Shown here: piece after piece, positions 1 through 6,752 of the stretch
How positions within the stretch are numbered: the first letter of the stretch is position 1
Layout of the letters: each line of letters starts with the position of its first letter
Source of the DNA: a virus
Length of the DNA stretch: 32,304 nt
Virus record (IMG/VR): IMGVR_UViG_3300010389_000073
Span: 1 to 32,304 of that record
Reading direction: 5' to 3' (one strand)
The notes under the pieces: generated by a model
What the model was told of the DNA's origin: nothing
The model's input: only the letters and a program-made list of their open reading frames with translations
The model's database searches: none
Program-made: the position numbers and the translations under genes

Positions 1-583
1 TGCCATCAGAAGCGCGACTCTTAGTAAACCAGTCACGCAAAGAATAATCACCACTTTTGTTTGCTTCTTCAAGAGGATTCTCCATGTAACCAGCAGCTGC
101 ATCCATATTGTGCTCAGTATCAGTAATCTTTGCCTGAAGCCAAGCTGGAATATTTTTTTCTTTTTTACCTAGTGCTTTACGAAGTGTTTTAATATTTCTC
201 TCAGTTTTTGCTAACTGAGATTGTGCCATTGAGACTTCATGGTCTTTTTCATAGTCTTTTGCTTCGTTCACTTTCTTTCTTCCTTGACAATGTGCTCGCT
301 GAGAGAACCCTTTTGGATTATCGCAATCGATGGACCTCCTGTATGCTGCACTCCAACCTTCTGATACTCCTCCGCTATCAGAGCTCCCAGAAGAGTCCCC
401 ATTCCCACTTCCATTGCCATTTGTACCATTGCCATTCTTTTTGGTCTCCTCTTCTTCTTTATGCTCGCTATCTTTCATAATACGACCAGTAGACGCCATA
501 AGGTGCCATCCCTTAGGGATCTTCTTACACTTCTCAGAAGTGAAACAATAGTAATATCCTTTCTTGCAGGACCTCTTCGCCAT
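1..583 (-). CDS. Cysteine-motif phage protein, partial (runs off left edge)
   Basis: This frame opens two bases after the gp16 stop and stays open for 194 codons to the window edge, so the C-terminus is missing. The N-terminus is basic with paired aromatics and cysteines (KKGYYYCF at residues 7-14, C19, then KIPKGWH). Next come an acidic patch, a Gly/Asn/Ser linker at about residues 50-72, and a second motif, YRRSIDCDNPKGFSQRAHC, at 81-99. A Lys/Glu-rich helical stretch follows. Both cysteine motifs resemble short modules I associate with hypothetical or virion-associated proteins of marine phages, but I cannot name a function. The four cysteines and His98 could bind metal, which is inference. 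In T4 the large terminase gp17 follows gp16. This protein has no Walker motif in the visible part and is not a normal gp17 N-terminus. Confidence 0.8.
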   Translation of the reverse strand, partial: MAKRSCKKGYYYCFTSEKCKKIPKGWHLMASTGRIMKDSEHKEEEETKKNGNGTNGNGSGNGDSSGSSDSGGVSEGWSAAYRRSIDCDNPKGFSQRAHCQGRKKVNEAKDYEKDHEVSMAQSQLAKTERNIKTLRKALGKKEKNIPAWLQAKITDTEHNMDAAAGYMENPLEEANKSGDYSLRDWFTKSRASDG

Positions 584-585
584 AC

Positions 586-1020
586 TTATGCGTCTTGTGA
601 CTTATTATTATTTAGAAAACCTTGCTTAAGTAGTTTCGACAACTCACTAGTAGAACCAACAAACAAGGCGTTATTTGTTACATTATTTGTTGTTTGTTTA
701 ACAGTGTCTTCTTCCAAATCTTTGAGTTTCTTCTGCAAGTCTGCCAACTTATCTGTTGTATCGGCAACACTTTTAATAAGTTGACCAGCAACTTCATATG
801 CTCTTGGACTTGCACTTTCGCCAGCAAGTTCCATGATACCGTTGATTGCCTCTTGCCCCTTTTCTATAAGAGAGTACAAGTTTGCTCTGGTGTATTCATA
901 ATCTTTTCTAATGTCATTAGTAACTGGCACCGAAGGTTTTACAATCGGTGCTTTTTCTGTTTCAACAATGCTACTCTCAATATCGAGTGCCTTGTCAATG
1001 GACTCATAATTATCTTTCAT
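586..1020 (-). CDS. gp16: Terminase small subunit (gp16-like)
   Basis: This 144-residue protein follows gp15 by six bases, the same place as gene 16 in T4. The small terminase forms a ring that recognises DNA and regulates the gp17 motor during head filling. T4 gp16 is 164 residues, so the length fits. The N-terminal 40 residues are acidic and probably flexible. Residues about 41-110 are strongly helical with heptad-like spacing (Y-x-x-x-R-x-x-L-Y-x-L-I-E, then KSVADTTDKLADLQKKLKDLEED), as expected of the central oligomerisation coiled coil. A polar Asn/Thr stretch (TTNNVTNN) leads to a short C-terminal helix. The identification rests on gene order, size and helical layout rather than on a catalytic motif. 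Confidence 0.8.
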   Translation of the reverse strand: MKDNYESIDKALDIESSIVETEKAPIVKPSVPVTNDIRKDYEYTRANLYSLIEKGQEAINGIMELAGESASPRAYEVAGQLIKSVADTTDKLADLQKKLKDLEEDTVKQTTNNVTNNALFVGSTSELSKLLKQGFLNNNKSQDA

Positions 1021-1026
1021 GGATTA

Positions 1027-1875
1027 TCAGGGGAGATCAGTTTGGCGAGTTGGGCTATATTCTTTTCCGTCTGAGAAGAATGACCACTCTTCATCAAAAC
1101 CAAAGTTGTCGCCTGGTTGTAGAAGAGCACTGTCAGCAGAGTTAATTACGCCATCATTATTTTTATCTTCAAGTGCTCTTGGTTCAACGGTATATCTCAT
1201 TTCACGTTTTGCTGTTGCAGTATCTGTACTAGTATAAAGATCCACTTGAACCTTACGAATAAGACCATCGCTGCTGTCTGCAATAGGACCAAACAGATAG
1301 GTTTTTGCTGTAAATTGTAATGTGTGTATTAATGCTCTTCTAGTATCAAAGTTTCCTTCATAATCATCTTGAAAACTTACAGAGTCTAGAATAATTGGAA
1401 TGTCTCTCTTTTCTCCAATGGAGTCTATAAGATCCACTGTCAAATTGAAGTGAGGTTGAAAGTATGGTAGAATCTGCTCTATAACTTGTAAAGAATCATC
1501 ATTTAATTTTGAAAGAATATTAAGTTCAAATCCAATGTTATAGGGAACAGGCATAAAAACTTTTTTTGCTTTGCTGCCATCATCGCAAGTCTTAAAAGTT
1601 TGTACTAAACTTGCCTTTCTGGTTGGATCGTATTGAATAGATGTCATCTCAAATGACATCCTTGGTAAAGTAATCTGTATTGGTTTGTTTAGTTCTGGTT
1701 GTTGTGTAATTCTTGCTAAAAACTTTTGGCTGGGACCATATGCCAAAGGTACTTTCATATCACTGATGTCATTCCCATTTTGATTTTGATGACGAATATG
1801 AATATCGTTAAATAACGTTCCAAACGCTATAATCGTCTTTCTAATTATCTCGTGATAATAATAAGTTCCTAACAT
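1027..1875 (-). CDS. gp15: Proximal tail sheath stabilisation protein (gp15-like)
   Basis: This 282-residue protein is close to T4 gp15 (272 residues), the hexameric terminator that caps the tail tube and sheath and docks the tail to the neck. The N-terminus MLGTYYYHEIIRKTIIAFGT is typical of the family. It is followed by the conserved region around residues 40-75 (VPLAYGPSQKFLARI, then LPRMSFEM) and the central PVPYNIGFELNI segment. Its ATG overlaps the gp14 stop by one base (TAATG), which suggests coupled translation. The C-terminal tail is unusual: residues 237-248 read DKNNDGVINSAD, a close match to a dockerin or EF-hand calcium loop, followed by an acidic, aromatic tail ending at residue 282. 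The family call is secure; calcium binding is inference. Confidence 0.93.
   Translation of the reverse strand: MLGTYYYHEIIRKTIIAFGTLFNDIHIRHQNQNGNDISDMKVPLAYGPSQKFLARITQQPELNKPIQITLPRMSFEMTSIQYDPTRKASLVQTFKTCDDGSKAKKVFMPVPYNIGFELNILSKLNDDSLQVIEQILPYFQPHFNLTVDLIDSIGEKRDIPIILDSVSFQDDYEGNFDTRRALIHTLQFTAKTYLFGPIADSSDGLIRKVQVDLYTSTDTATAKREMRYTVEPRALEDKNNDGVINSADSALLQPGDNFGFDEEWSFFSDGKEYSPTRQTDLP
1132..1167 (-). other. Dockerin/EF-hand-like loop in gp15 C-terminus
   Basis: The codons for gp15 residues 237-248 encode DKNNDGVINSAD. Acidic or amide side chains fall at loop positions 1, 3, 5 and 12, with Gly at 6, Ile at 8 and Asn at 9. This is the spacing of the dockerin type I calcium loop. Only one copy is present, whereas true dockerins carry two, so it is an isolated loop rather than a dockerin domain. 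Confidence 0.6.
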
Positions 1876-3317
1876 TAAAATATACCAAATGGATTAGTTT
1901 CTGAAAAATCTACGATATCGTCGGCAAGCCTTTCGAACTCATCATTTTCAGTGTATTTATCATATGTATCATCTTGTACGTGAATTCTGAGAGGATATTC
2001 AGTACCAGAATCTTTTCCAATGATAGTTTCTCCCGGATAGAAACCAAGTTGTGTCGAACCAATACTTACATTTGATACCTTAAGTATCTTAGTATCTTGA
2101 TCCCATTCTTTAACTCTTGCCTCAGTTCTAGATCTAGATCCATAGACAATTTCATTGAAATAATAGGTTCCTAATCCAACAGAAAGTGCTTCTGGATCTG
2201 AAATAGTAACAGCAGGTGCTGAACTATATCCTCTTCCTGGATCAGATATGTATATTGATTTAACAACAATATCATTTCCATCAATACCAATCGAAGCAAT
2301 ACCAACAGCAGTCTTCGCAATTCCACTTGATGGTGGAGCAGCAACTGTAACGATAGGAACGGTACTATATCCAACACCACCATCAGTAACTGAGAATCTA
2401 ATAACACCTTGACCACTAGTTACAATGGAACAAGTTGCTGCTGCACCAGATCCACCGCCACCAGATATTGTTATTGTTGGAGCAACAGTATATCCAGCAC
2501 CAGCATTTGTTAAAAGAATATTTTTGAGAGAAGTTACTCCACCTTTGGTGGTAACAAATCCAACAGCAGTTGCATTATCCCCAACCTGACCTGTTGGTGA
2601 TGATGTAATTGATATTGTTGGTGCTGATGTAAATCCATATCCATCATTATTTAAATATATTCTATCAATATATCCACTAGCAATCGACCCTTGAATAAAA
2701 GCAACCGATGTTGCTGTTCTTCCTACCCCAACAAGTTGAAGAGTAGTGATATAACCCTGGTCTTGAAGTTGAGTATCAATTTCCTCAATAGTGGTATCAA
2801 GAATTTCATCTTCATATTCGAAGAGTTCACATTTCAACTGGTAAACATAGTTTTTACCTAACTGATAAAACGGATCTTCATGCTCTACAAATTTAACTTC
2901 AAATAATCTTTGACCTAATGGAAAATATACTAAATCTCCCTCTCTTGGTCTTGTTGGGGTCGGTAGAATACTAGTATCAGTTCCATCATCTTGACCTGCC
3001 ATAAATGGCGCAATAAAATCTTCGAATCTCTCTTTTGATATTGTAATAATTAACTCATCTCTAACACTAACACCAAACTTAGTTAAAATATCTCCTGCTC
3101 CCCCATATCCATCAAACGTATTAACATACGCTTCGATAGCAAAGTTATCATCAAACTTAGATGATTGAACTTCTTCTATGATCGTTTTGGTGTTTACATA
3201 TTTCCTTGGAATATAAACTACCTCAACACCATGAAATTTTAGGTGCTCATTAACTATATCCTGAACTAGTCTCTGTTCAGAAGCAGTTCCTTGTAAAAAG
3301 AAGGGATTAAGTGCCAT
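1875..3317 (-). CDS. gp14: Neck protein gp14 with a repeat insertion
   Basis: Residues 1-200 match the neck (head completion) protein gp14. They include an N-terminal NPFFLQGTASEQRLVQDIV segment, VEVVYIPRKYVN at about 32-43, and the region around DELIITISKERFEDF. With gp13 it forms the collar that closes the filled head and receives the tail. T4 gp14 has 256 residues but this protein has 480. The extra length is mostly an insertion at about residues 218-377 holding four tandem copies of a GxGY beta unit spaced about 45 residues apart. After it, family-type sequence resumes (YYFNEIVYGSRSRTEARVKEW) to an acidic C-terminus. The start overlaps the gp13 stop by one base, and gp15 starts on its own stop (TAATG in both cases). 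Identification is strong; the role of the insertion is unknown. Confidence 0.93.
   Translation of the reverse strand: MALNPFFLQGTASEQRLVQDIVNEHLKFHGVEVVYIPRKYVNTKTIIEEVQSSKFDDNFAIEAYVNTFDGYGGAGDILTKFGVSVRDELIITISKERFEDFIAPFMAGQDDGTDTSILPTPTRPREGDLVYFPLGQRLFEVKFVEHEDPFYQLGKNYVYQLKCELFEYEDEILDTTIEEIDTQLQDQGYITTLQLVGVGRTATSVAFIQGSIASGYIDRIYLNNDGYGFTSAPTISITSSPTGQVGDNATAVGFVTTKGGVTSLKNILLTNAGAGYTVAPTITISGGGGSGAAATCSIVTSGQGVIRFSVTDGGVGYSTVPIVTVAAPPSSGIAKTAVGIASIGIDGNDIVVKSIYISDPGRGYSSAPAVTISDPEALSVGLGTYYFNEIVYGSRSRTEARVKEWDQDTKILKVSNVSIGSTQLGFYPGETIIGKDSGTEYPLRIHVQDDTYDKYTENDEFERLADDIVDFSETNPFGIF
2185..2667 (-). repeat. Four tandem GxGY units inside gp14
   Basis: The encoded repeats read IYLNNDGYGFTSAPTISI, ILLTNAGAGYTVAPTITI, FSVTDGGVGYSTVPIVTV and IYISDPGRGYSSAPAVTI. 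Their shared pattern is [IF]-x-[LVI]-[TSN]-x-x-G-x-G-[YF]-[ST]-x-x-P-x-[IV]-[ST]-[IV]. Glycine-rich connectors separate them at a period near 45 residues. The copies are diverged at DNA level, so this is a protein repeat rather than a recent DNA duplication. The same unit occurs in the gp7-like, gp8 and DUF4815 proteins of this window. Confidence 0.85.
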
Positions 3318-4156
3318 TATCCAATAAAGTCGAGAGGTGGAAGTTCATATTCCATTGTCATTCGTGATTTGATATCACTCAATTCTTGTTCTGCTGCTTG
3401 ATATATCTCCCCACCATTCAATTCAATTCCACCAGGAAGTTTAACACCTTTAAACTTGCTAAGATTTTGACCCCACTGTCTTTTAATCAGTGCCGTTAAA
3501 TATTTTTTCAAGAAACTATCATTATAAATTTGGGAGAAGGAAGCAGGATCTAATGCTCTATAACATTCCAATACAATAAACTCACCTGCGGTCTGTGAAC
3601 CCCAATCAATGTCAAGATATAATCTATCTTGTCTCTTATTGAATCTTATTTGTTTATCTGTCGTAAGTAAGAAGTCAATATCTTCAAGATATGATTTGAC
3701 CATTGAATATTGTAAAAGTTCAACCGAGTTAAAATAATAAAGATCGTTTAAGAACAATTGGTATTTGATACTAAACATTCCACCAGAGATGGAACTAGTA
3801 TCAAATTTAAATATTCTTTCTATACCAATTACCGATTCTGGTACTTGAATATAATTAGAAGTTTCATAAAAACTGAATGTAGTTGCAGCACCAACAATAT
3901 TTGATGTTCCTGTTGTTGTTACAATCCCAACACCAGAAGTACCAGATGCTCTCCCTCGGTTTAAATCATCCTCTGTTATTTTGTACTTCAAGTACATTTT
4001 TTCAACACCATCATAATGACGTTCATTAAAGTATTGAATGGCATCATCAACTAGATCATCAATCTGATCATCGTCAACATTAATTTCAAGTACAGGAGCA
4101 CCTAACTGGCGAAGACAATAATCAATTAATTGCTGTCTAGTTGCTGGTTTTGCCAT
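3317..4156 (-). CDS. gp13: Neck protein gp13
   Basis: This 279-residue protein is near the length of T4 gp13 (309), the head-completion/connector protein that assembles with gp14 on the portal after packaging. The N-terminal RQQLIDYCLRQLGAPVLEIN and the acidic helix DQIDDLVDDAIQYFNERHYDG (about residues 25-45) are characteristic of the family. So is the central RLYLDIDWG segment, about residues 175-185, followed by ECYRALDP. A short Gly/Thr/Ser-rich stretch at about 70-92 (ASGTSGVGIVTTTGTSNIVG) is less conserved-looking and may be a loop. The gene ends in a TAATG overlap with gp14 and starts four bases after the preceding coiled-coil gene. Gene order and sequence agree, so I am confident. Confidence 0.93.
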   Translation of the reverse strand: MAKPATRQQLIDYCLRQLGAPVLEINVDDDQIDDLVDDAIQYFNERHYDGVEKMYLKYKITEDDLNRGRASGTSGVGIVTTTGTSNIVGAATTFSFYETSNYIQVPESVIGIERIFKFDTSSISGGMFSIKYQLFLNDLYYFNSVELLQYSMVKSYLEDIDFLLTTDKQIRFNKRQDRLYLDIDWGSQTAGEFIVLECYRALDPASFSQIYNDSFLKKYLTALIKRQWGQNLSKFKGVKLPGGIELNGGEIYQAAEQELSDIKSRMTMEYELPPLDFIG

Positions 4157-4160
4157 ATTC

Positions 4161-4355
4161 TTACTTTGTTTTTTCTTCTAATTTTTGTTTCAAGTCAGCA
4201 TTCTCTTGAAGCAAAGATTCTATTTGTTCCTTATAATCTTGATTTAAGGTAGCAAGCTTTGCTTCAAGAAGTACATTTTGATTTGTTATTGATGATAGTT
4301 TTGAATTATAAAGTTTAATTAAAACGTTCACATCCACTTCATTTTGATTTTCCAT
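4161..4355 (-). CDS. Small coiled-coil protein, unknown function
   Basis: This is a 64-residue, almost wholly helical protein. Heptad-like hydrophobics run from residue 10 to the end (VLIKLYNSKLSSITNQ, then LEAKLATLNQ, then IESLLQENADLKQKLEEK), so a continuous parallel coiled coil is likely. It sits between the fibre-like protein and gp13, and starts just after the fibre stop with a GGAGGA motif 16 to 21 bases upstream inside the fibre gene's last codons. T4 has wac, the fibritin coiled-coil whisker, directly ahead of gene 13. This protein is much too short to be fibritin, but position and fold make a small neck or fibre accessory plausible. No family function is known to me. Confidence 0.8.
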   Translation of the reverse strand: MENQNEVDVNVLIKLYNSKLSSITNQNVLLEAKLATLNQDYKEQIESLLQENADLKQKLEEKTK

Positions 4356-4360
4356 TTATT

Positions 4361-6100
4361 TTAGAAGTTTCCTCCATCAAGGGTTGAAGTCCAAGTCGGT
4401 TTATTAGTATATATTACGGTTACGGCAGAAGGAATTGAGGAAAGGTCTTCAATAAATCCATTTTGACCTTCTCTTCTGATATTATAAGTATTGGTAAATG
4501 TACCCTCAACACCAATGAGATCTACACTAGATGCAGAAGACACAGATGTCTCAACTACACCATAAGCACCAGATGAATCTTGTCTAATGATGTCACCAGC
4601 ACTTGCTGTAATTGCAGAACCAAGGGACAAGGTATTCTTAGTAACGGCAGTTAATACCTGTTTTGATGTAATCGTTGGTGATGCAGGATTATTAGTAGAT
4701 CTTTGCAGACCAGTGTCATCAAAGAATACAACTCCATTAGTATTATAATCACCTGACTGATAATAGATACCTTTAATATCAAGGAATCCTTTGGTTCCAC
4801 CTACAACACTATTGGTGATAGTAGCGTCTGGAATATAAGTCCATCTTCTGCTATCATCAGCATGAGTTCCATTTGTTAATGTAGTTACAGTGCTATCAGC
4901 AATTGAACTATCATCAAAACCAAAGAATCCATTCTTGGCATTTGCAGTTCCACTGCTGGTATTATAAGCAAACGAAATACCTCTGTCGGTATTGCTATCG
5001 TATGCGTGAGTGATAGTTAACTGTGTGGTAGTTGCAATACCAGAGACTGTATTGTCGTTAATCGTGATTATTTTAGTTACAGAATCATATGCTGTAACAG
5101 TAGAAATTCCAGAACCAGATAATCCAGCATTACCACTAACAATGTCGCCAGTGTTAATTCCTACAACAGAGTCGAGTGTGATTGTATTAACACCAACTGC
5201 AACTGTTGCCATGACAGTTCTTACACTGGTGACATCACCAAGGTGTAAAATTGGATCATTTACTGTTGAAACTGTTGAATTAACCTGAGTGGTTGTACCA
5301 TCTACTTGAAGGTTGCCTTTAATAATAACCGTACCTTCATTACTCAATCCGTCTGGATATGGATCAAGATATAAGGTATCAGTTCCACCAGGAATTGTGG
5401 AAATGATATTTTCGGATATTTTTACTTGATCAAAGATGGAATCGCCACTTACAACTACATTTCCACCAACATTCAAATTCTTCTCAATTCCAACACCACC
5501 CTCTACAACCAGAGCACCGGTGTCTTTATCATTAGATTGAGTTACATCGCCAATGTTAATTGCTACTCCATCAGCAAAAAACCAATCTGCACCCTCAATT
5601 TCAAAATTATCACTTCCAGCTTCATCGTAGCGCATCGCTACGTTGTCATCATTACCGAAGTTTAAATAAGTATCATCTGGTAATCTTACACTACCAATAC
5701 CATTTGGGTCAATATTAATATCTCCATCAGTATTTGTTGAAGATATCGTATTTAAATCAATTCTTATATTATCTACGTTCCACTGGTCTACTTTAAGTGA
5801 AGACGCTCCTCCAAGACCAGAGTTTGTTGCTGGTGCAAGAACTGCAACAACACCGTTATCCTGGTTTCTGGTATTTTGAATACCGTCTACTGCACCAGGT
5901 TGGTGCTCCATCATGGAGGTGTAGTAGTATCCACCAACTGGATTGGCATTAGTGCCGTCATCTCCAAGGAAAATTCTATCCTTATATTGGTTTAAACCAC
6001 CATAACTACCAATACCAGTTACGTATCCAAATTCGCCCCATTGCAGACTTGATGGTTTATTAGTACCTGAGGATCTTTTGATCCTGATAATACTTGCCAT
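4361..6100 (-). CDS. Tail-fibre-like virion protein
   Basis: This 579-residue protein begins directly after the stop of the 75-residue gene. The N-terminal segment (SIIRIKRSSGTNKPSSLQWGE, then GGYYYTSMMEHQPGAV) is of a type I recognise from fibre or structural proteins of marine T4-like phages. The body is a beta-rich, Gly/Asn/Thr-rich chain. It includes a fibre-shaft-like stretch at about 195-290 (TGALVVEGGVGIEKNLNVGGNVVVSGD, read in two parts, then NLQVDGTTTQVNSTVSTVNDPILHLGD). There is a longer beta domain at about 290-370 and a C-terminal region ending in GGNF. No peptidase, lyase or chaperone domain is evident. It lies between the DUF4815 protein and gp13, where T4 has gene 12 and wac, so a short fibre or whisker role is plausible. 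Host specificity cannot be read from the sequence. Confidence 0.8.
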   Translation of the reverse strand: MASIIRIKRSSGTNKPSSLQWGEFGYVTGIGSYGGLNQYKDRIFLGDDGTNANPVGGYYYTSMMEHQPGAVDGIQNTRNQDNGVVAVLAPATNSGLGGASSLKVDQWNVDNIRIDLNTISSTNTDGDINIDPNGIGSVRLPDDTYLNFGNDDNVAMRYDEAGSDNFEIEGADWFFADGVAINIGDVTQSNDKDTGALVVEGGVGIEKNLNVGGNVVVSGDSIFDQVKISENIISTIPGGTDTLYLDPYPDGLSNEGTVIIKGNLQVDGTTTQVNSTVSTVNDPILHLGDVTSVRTVMATVAVGVNTITLDSVVGINTGDIVSGNAGLSGSGISTVTAYDSVTKIITINDNTVSGIATTTQLTITHAYDSNTDRGISFAYNTSSGTANAKNGFFGFDDSSIADSTVTTLTNGTHADDSRRWTYIPDATITNSVVGGTKGFLDIKGIYYQSGDYNTNGVVFFDDTGLQRSTNNPASPTITSKQVLTAVTKNTLSLGSAITASAGDIIRQDSSGAYGVVETSVSSASSVDLIGVEGTFTNTYNIRREGQNGFIEDLSSIPSAVTVIYTNKPTWTSTLDGGNF

Positions 6101-6328
6101 TTAGAAATTTCCCCCGTTGATGTCTAAATTCTGTGTTGCACCTGGTGTAAGTGTCAGTGTGGCGTCCCACTTTCTAGTGCTACCGTTGTATACAAGAACC
6201 ATTCCATTCTGTAAATTGGTAGCATTAACATCACTAAGTTCGGCTAATGACAGTCCCTGAGCCCCAGCAAGTGAAGAGATAACTTTTACTGCCGGTTGTT
6301 GACCTACTCTGACTTTAATTTCAGCCAT
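6101..6328 (-). CDS. Small fibre-associated protein, unknown function
   Basis: This 75-residue protein reads AEIKVRVGQQPAVKVISS at the start, then LAELSDVNATNLQNGMVLVYN at about 31-51, and ends in DINGGNF. The LSDVN...L.NG.VLVYN...KW pattern is one I associate with short fibre modules of marine T4-like phages. It shares its last four residues (GGNF) with the adjacent 579-residue fibre protein, whose start codon follows its stop with no gap. An exact late promoter box lies 30 bases upstream of its ATG, so it heads a late unit with the fibre gene. It may be a fibre subunit or a free-standing fibre module. Function is not established. Confidence 0.82.
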   Translation of the reverse strand: MAEIKVRVGQQPAVKVISSLAGAQGLSLAELSDVNATNLQNGMVLVYNGSTRKWDATLTLTPGATQNLDINGGNF

Positions 6329-6358
6329 GTATATTGTAACAGTTCAGGATCTAAGAAG

Positions 6359-6366
6359 TATTTATA
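6359..6366 (-). promoter_or_regulatory. T4-type late promoter, exact TATAAATA
   Basis: On the minus strand this octamer is TATAAATA, identical to the T4 late promoter box read by sigma gp55. It lies in a 41-base intergenic gap, 30 bases before the 75-residue gene. Its flanks (AATATAAATACTT) match those of the gp8 promoter. It would drive the fibre, neck and terminase genes downstream. Confidence 0.8.
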
Positions 6367-6369
6367 TTG

Positions 6370-6543
6370 TTAGGAACCCATAAGAGCAGTCACAACTTCC
6401 TGTTGTTTGAAGTAGAGTTTAATATATGCTTTTGCTAAAAGTCTCAATTCTTCTACAGAATCTAACGAATCAATTTCTGATGCAAGTTTAAAATATTCAA
6501 AACTCTTAGATAAATTTTCTAATTCAATTTTGTCGGGATCCAT
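6370..6543 (-). CDS. Small acidic helical protein, unknown function
   Basis: A 57-residue frame starts MDPDKIELENLSKSFEYF, continues through SLDSVEELRLLAKAYIKLYF, and ends VVTALMGS before a TAA. It is predicted to be entirely helical and amphipathic. It overlaps the last 20 bases of the preceding 75-residue gene and stops just before the late promoter, leaving no waste space, which supports it being real. Small proteins of this kind occur between the baseplate/fibre genes of marine T4-like phages, but I cannot assign a role. There is no clear Shine-Dalgarno; GGAGC lies about 10 bases upstream. Confidence 0.72.
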   Translation of the reverse strand: MDPDKIELENLSKSFEYFKLASEIDSLDSVEELRLLAKAYIKLYFKQQEVVTALMGS

Positions 6544-6751
6544 TAGTAAGCTCCTTTAATAGAGATTTAATTTCATCAATATCACTTTTAATTTGATCTA
6601 ATTCACTCTTCTCCCTCTGCTTTTGTTCTTTCATTCTAATATACTGGGCATATCCACTTTTGTCGGTATTAATAATAGCACCTGTACTACCATCCCTAAA
6701 AAGTTGATTATGCCCTTCAACAGGAATCAAATTATCGTCAGAATCATTCAT
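6524..6751 (-). CDS. Conserved small marine-phage protein, unknown function
   Basis: This 75-residue protein starts MNDSDDNLIPVEGHNQLFRD and continues GAIINTDKSGYAQY. I recognise the IPVEGH..L.RD...GAI.N pattern from small proteins of T4-like cyanophages, always without a known function. The C-terminal half is a charged coiled coil (EQKQREKSELDQIKSDIDEI, then LLKELTNG). I chose the ATG one base after the stop of the DUF4815 gene. An in-frame TTG at 6766 would lengthen it by five residues, but those overlap the upstream gene and do not look like the conserved N-terminus. Confidence 0.78.
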   Translation of the reverse strand: MNDSDDNLIPVEGHNQLFRDGSTGAIINTDKSGYAQYIRMKEQKQREKSELDQIKSDIDEIKSLLKELTNGSRQN

Positions 6752-6752
6752 T

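Noticed and set aside
208-1237. Open frames on the plus strand opposite gp16 and gp15
   Set aside because: They overlap well-supported minus-strand genes, have low-complexity Leu/Ser/Phe-rich translations typical of antisense shadows, and lack ribosome sites.
1953-1960. ATAAATAC core on the minus strand inside gp14, about 80 bases before gp15
   Set aside because: It lacks the first bases of the late box, lies within coding DNA, and such cores are expected by chance in AT-rich sequence. Similar cores at about 14214 and 28122 were set aside for the same reason.
6070-6085. Perfect hairpin AGGATC-TTTT-GATCCT in the first codons of the fibre gene
   Set aside because: The stem is short and lies in coding DNA for a conserved-looking segment. 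The minus-strand loop is AAAA with no T tail, so it is not a terminator. Chance is the simpler reading.
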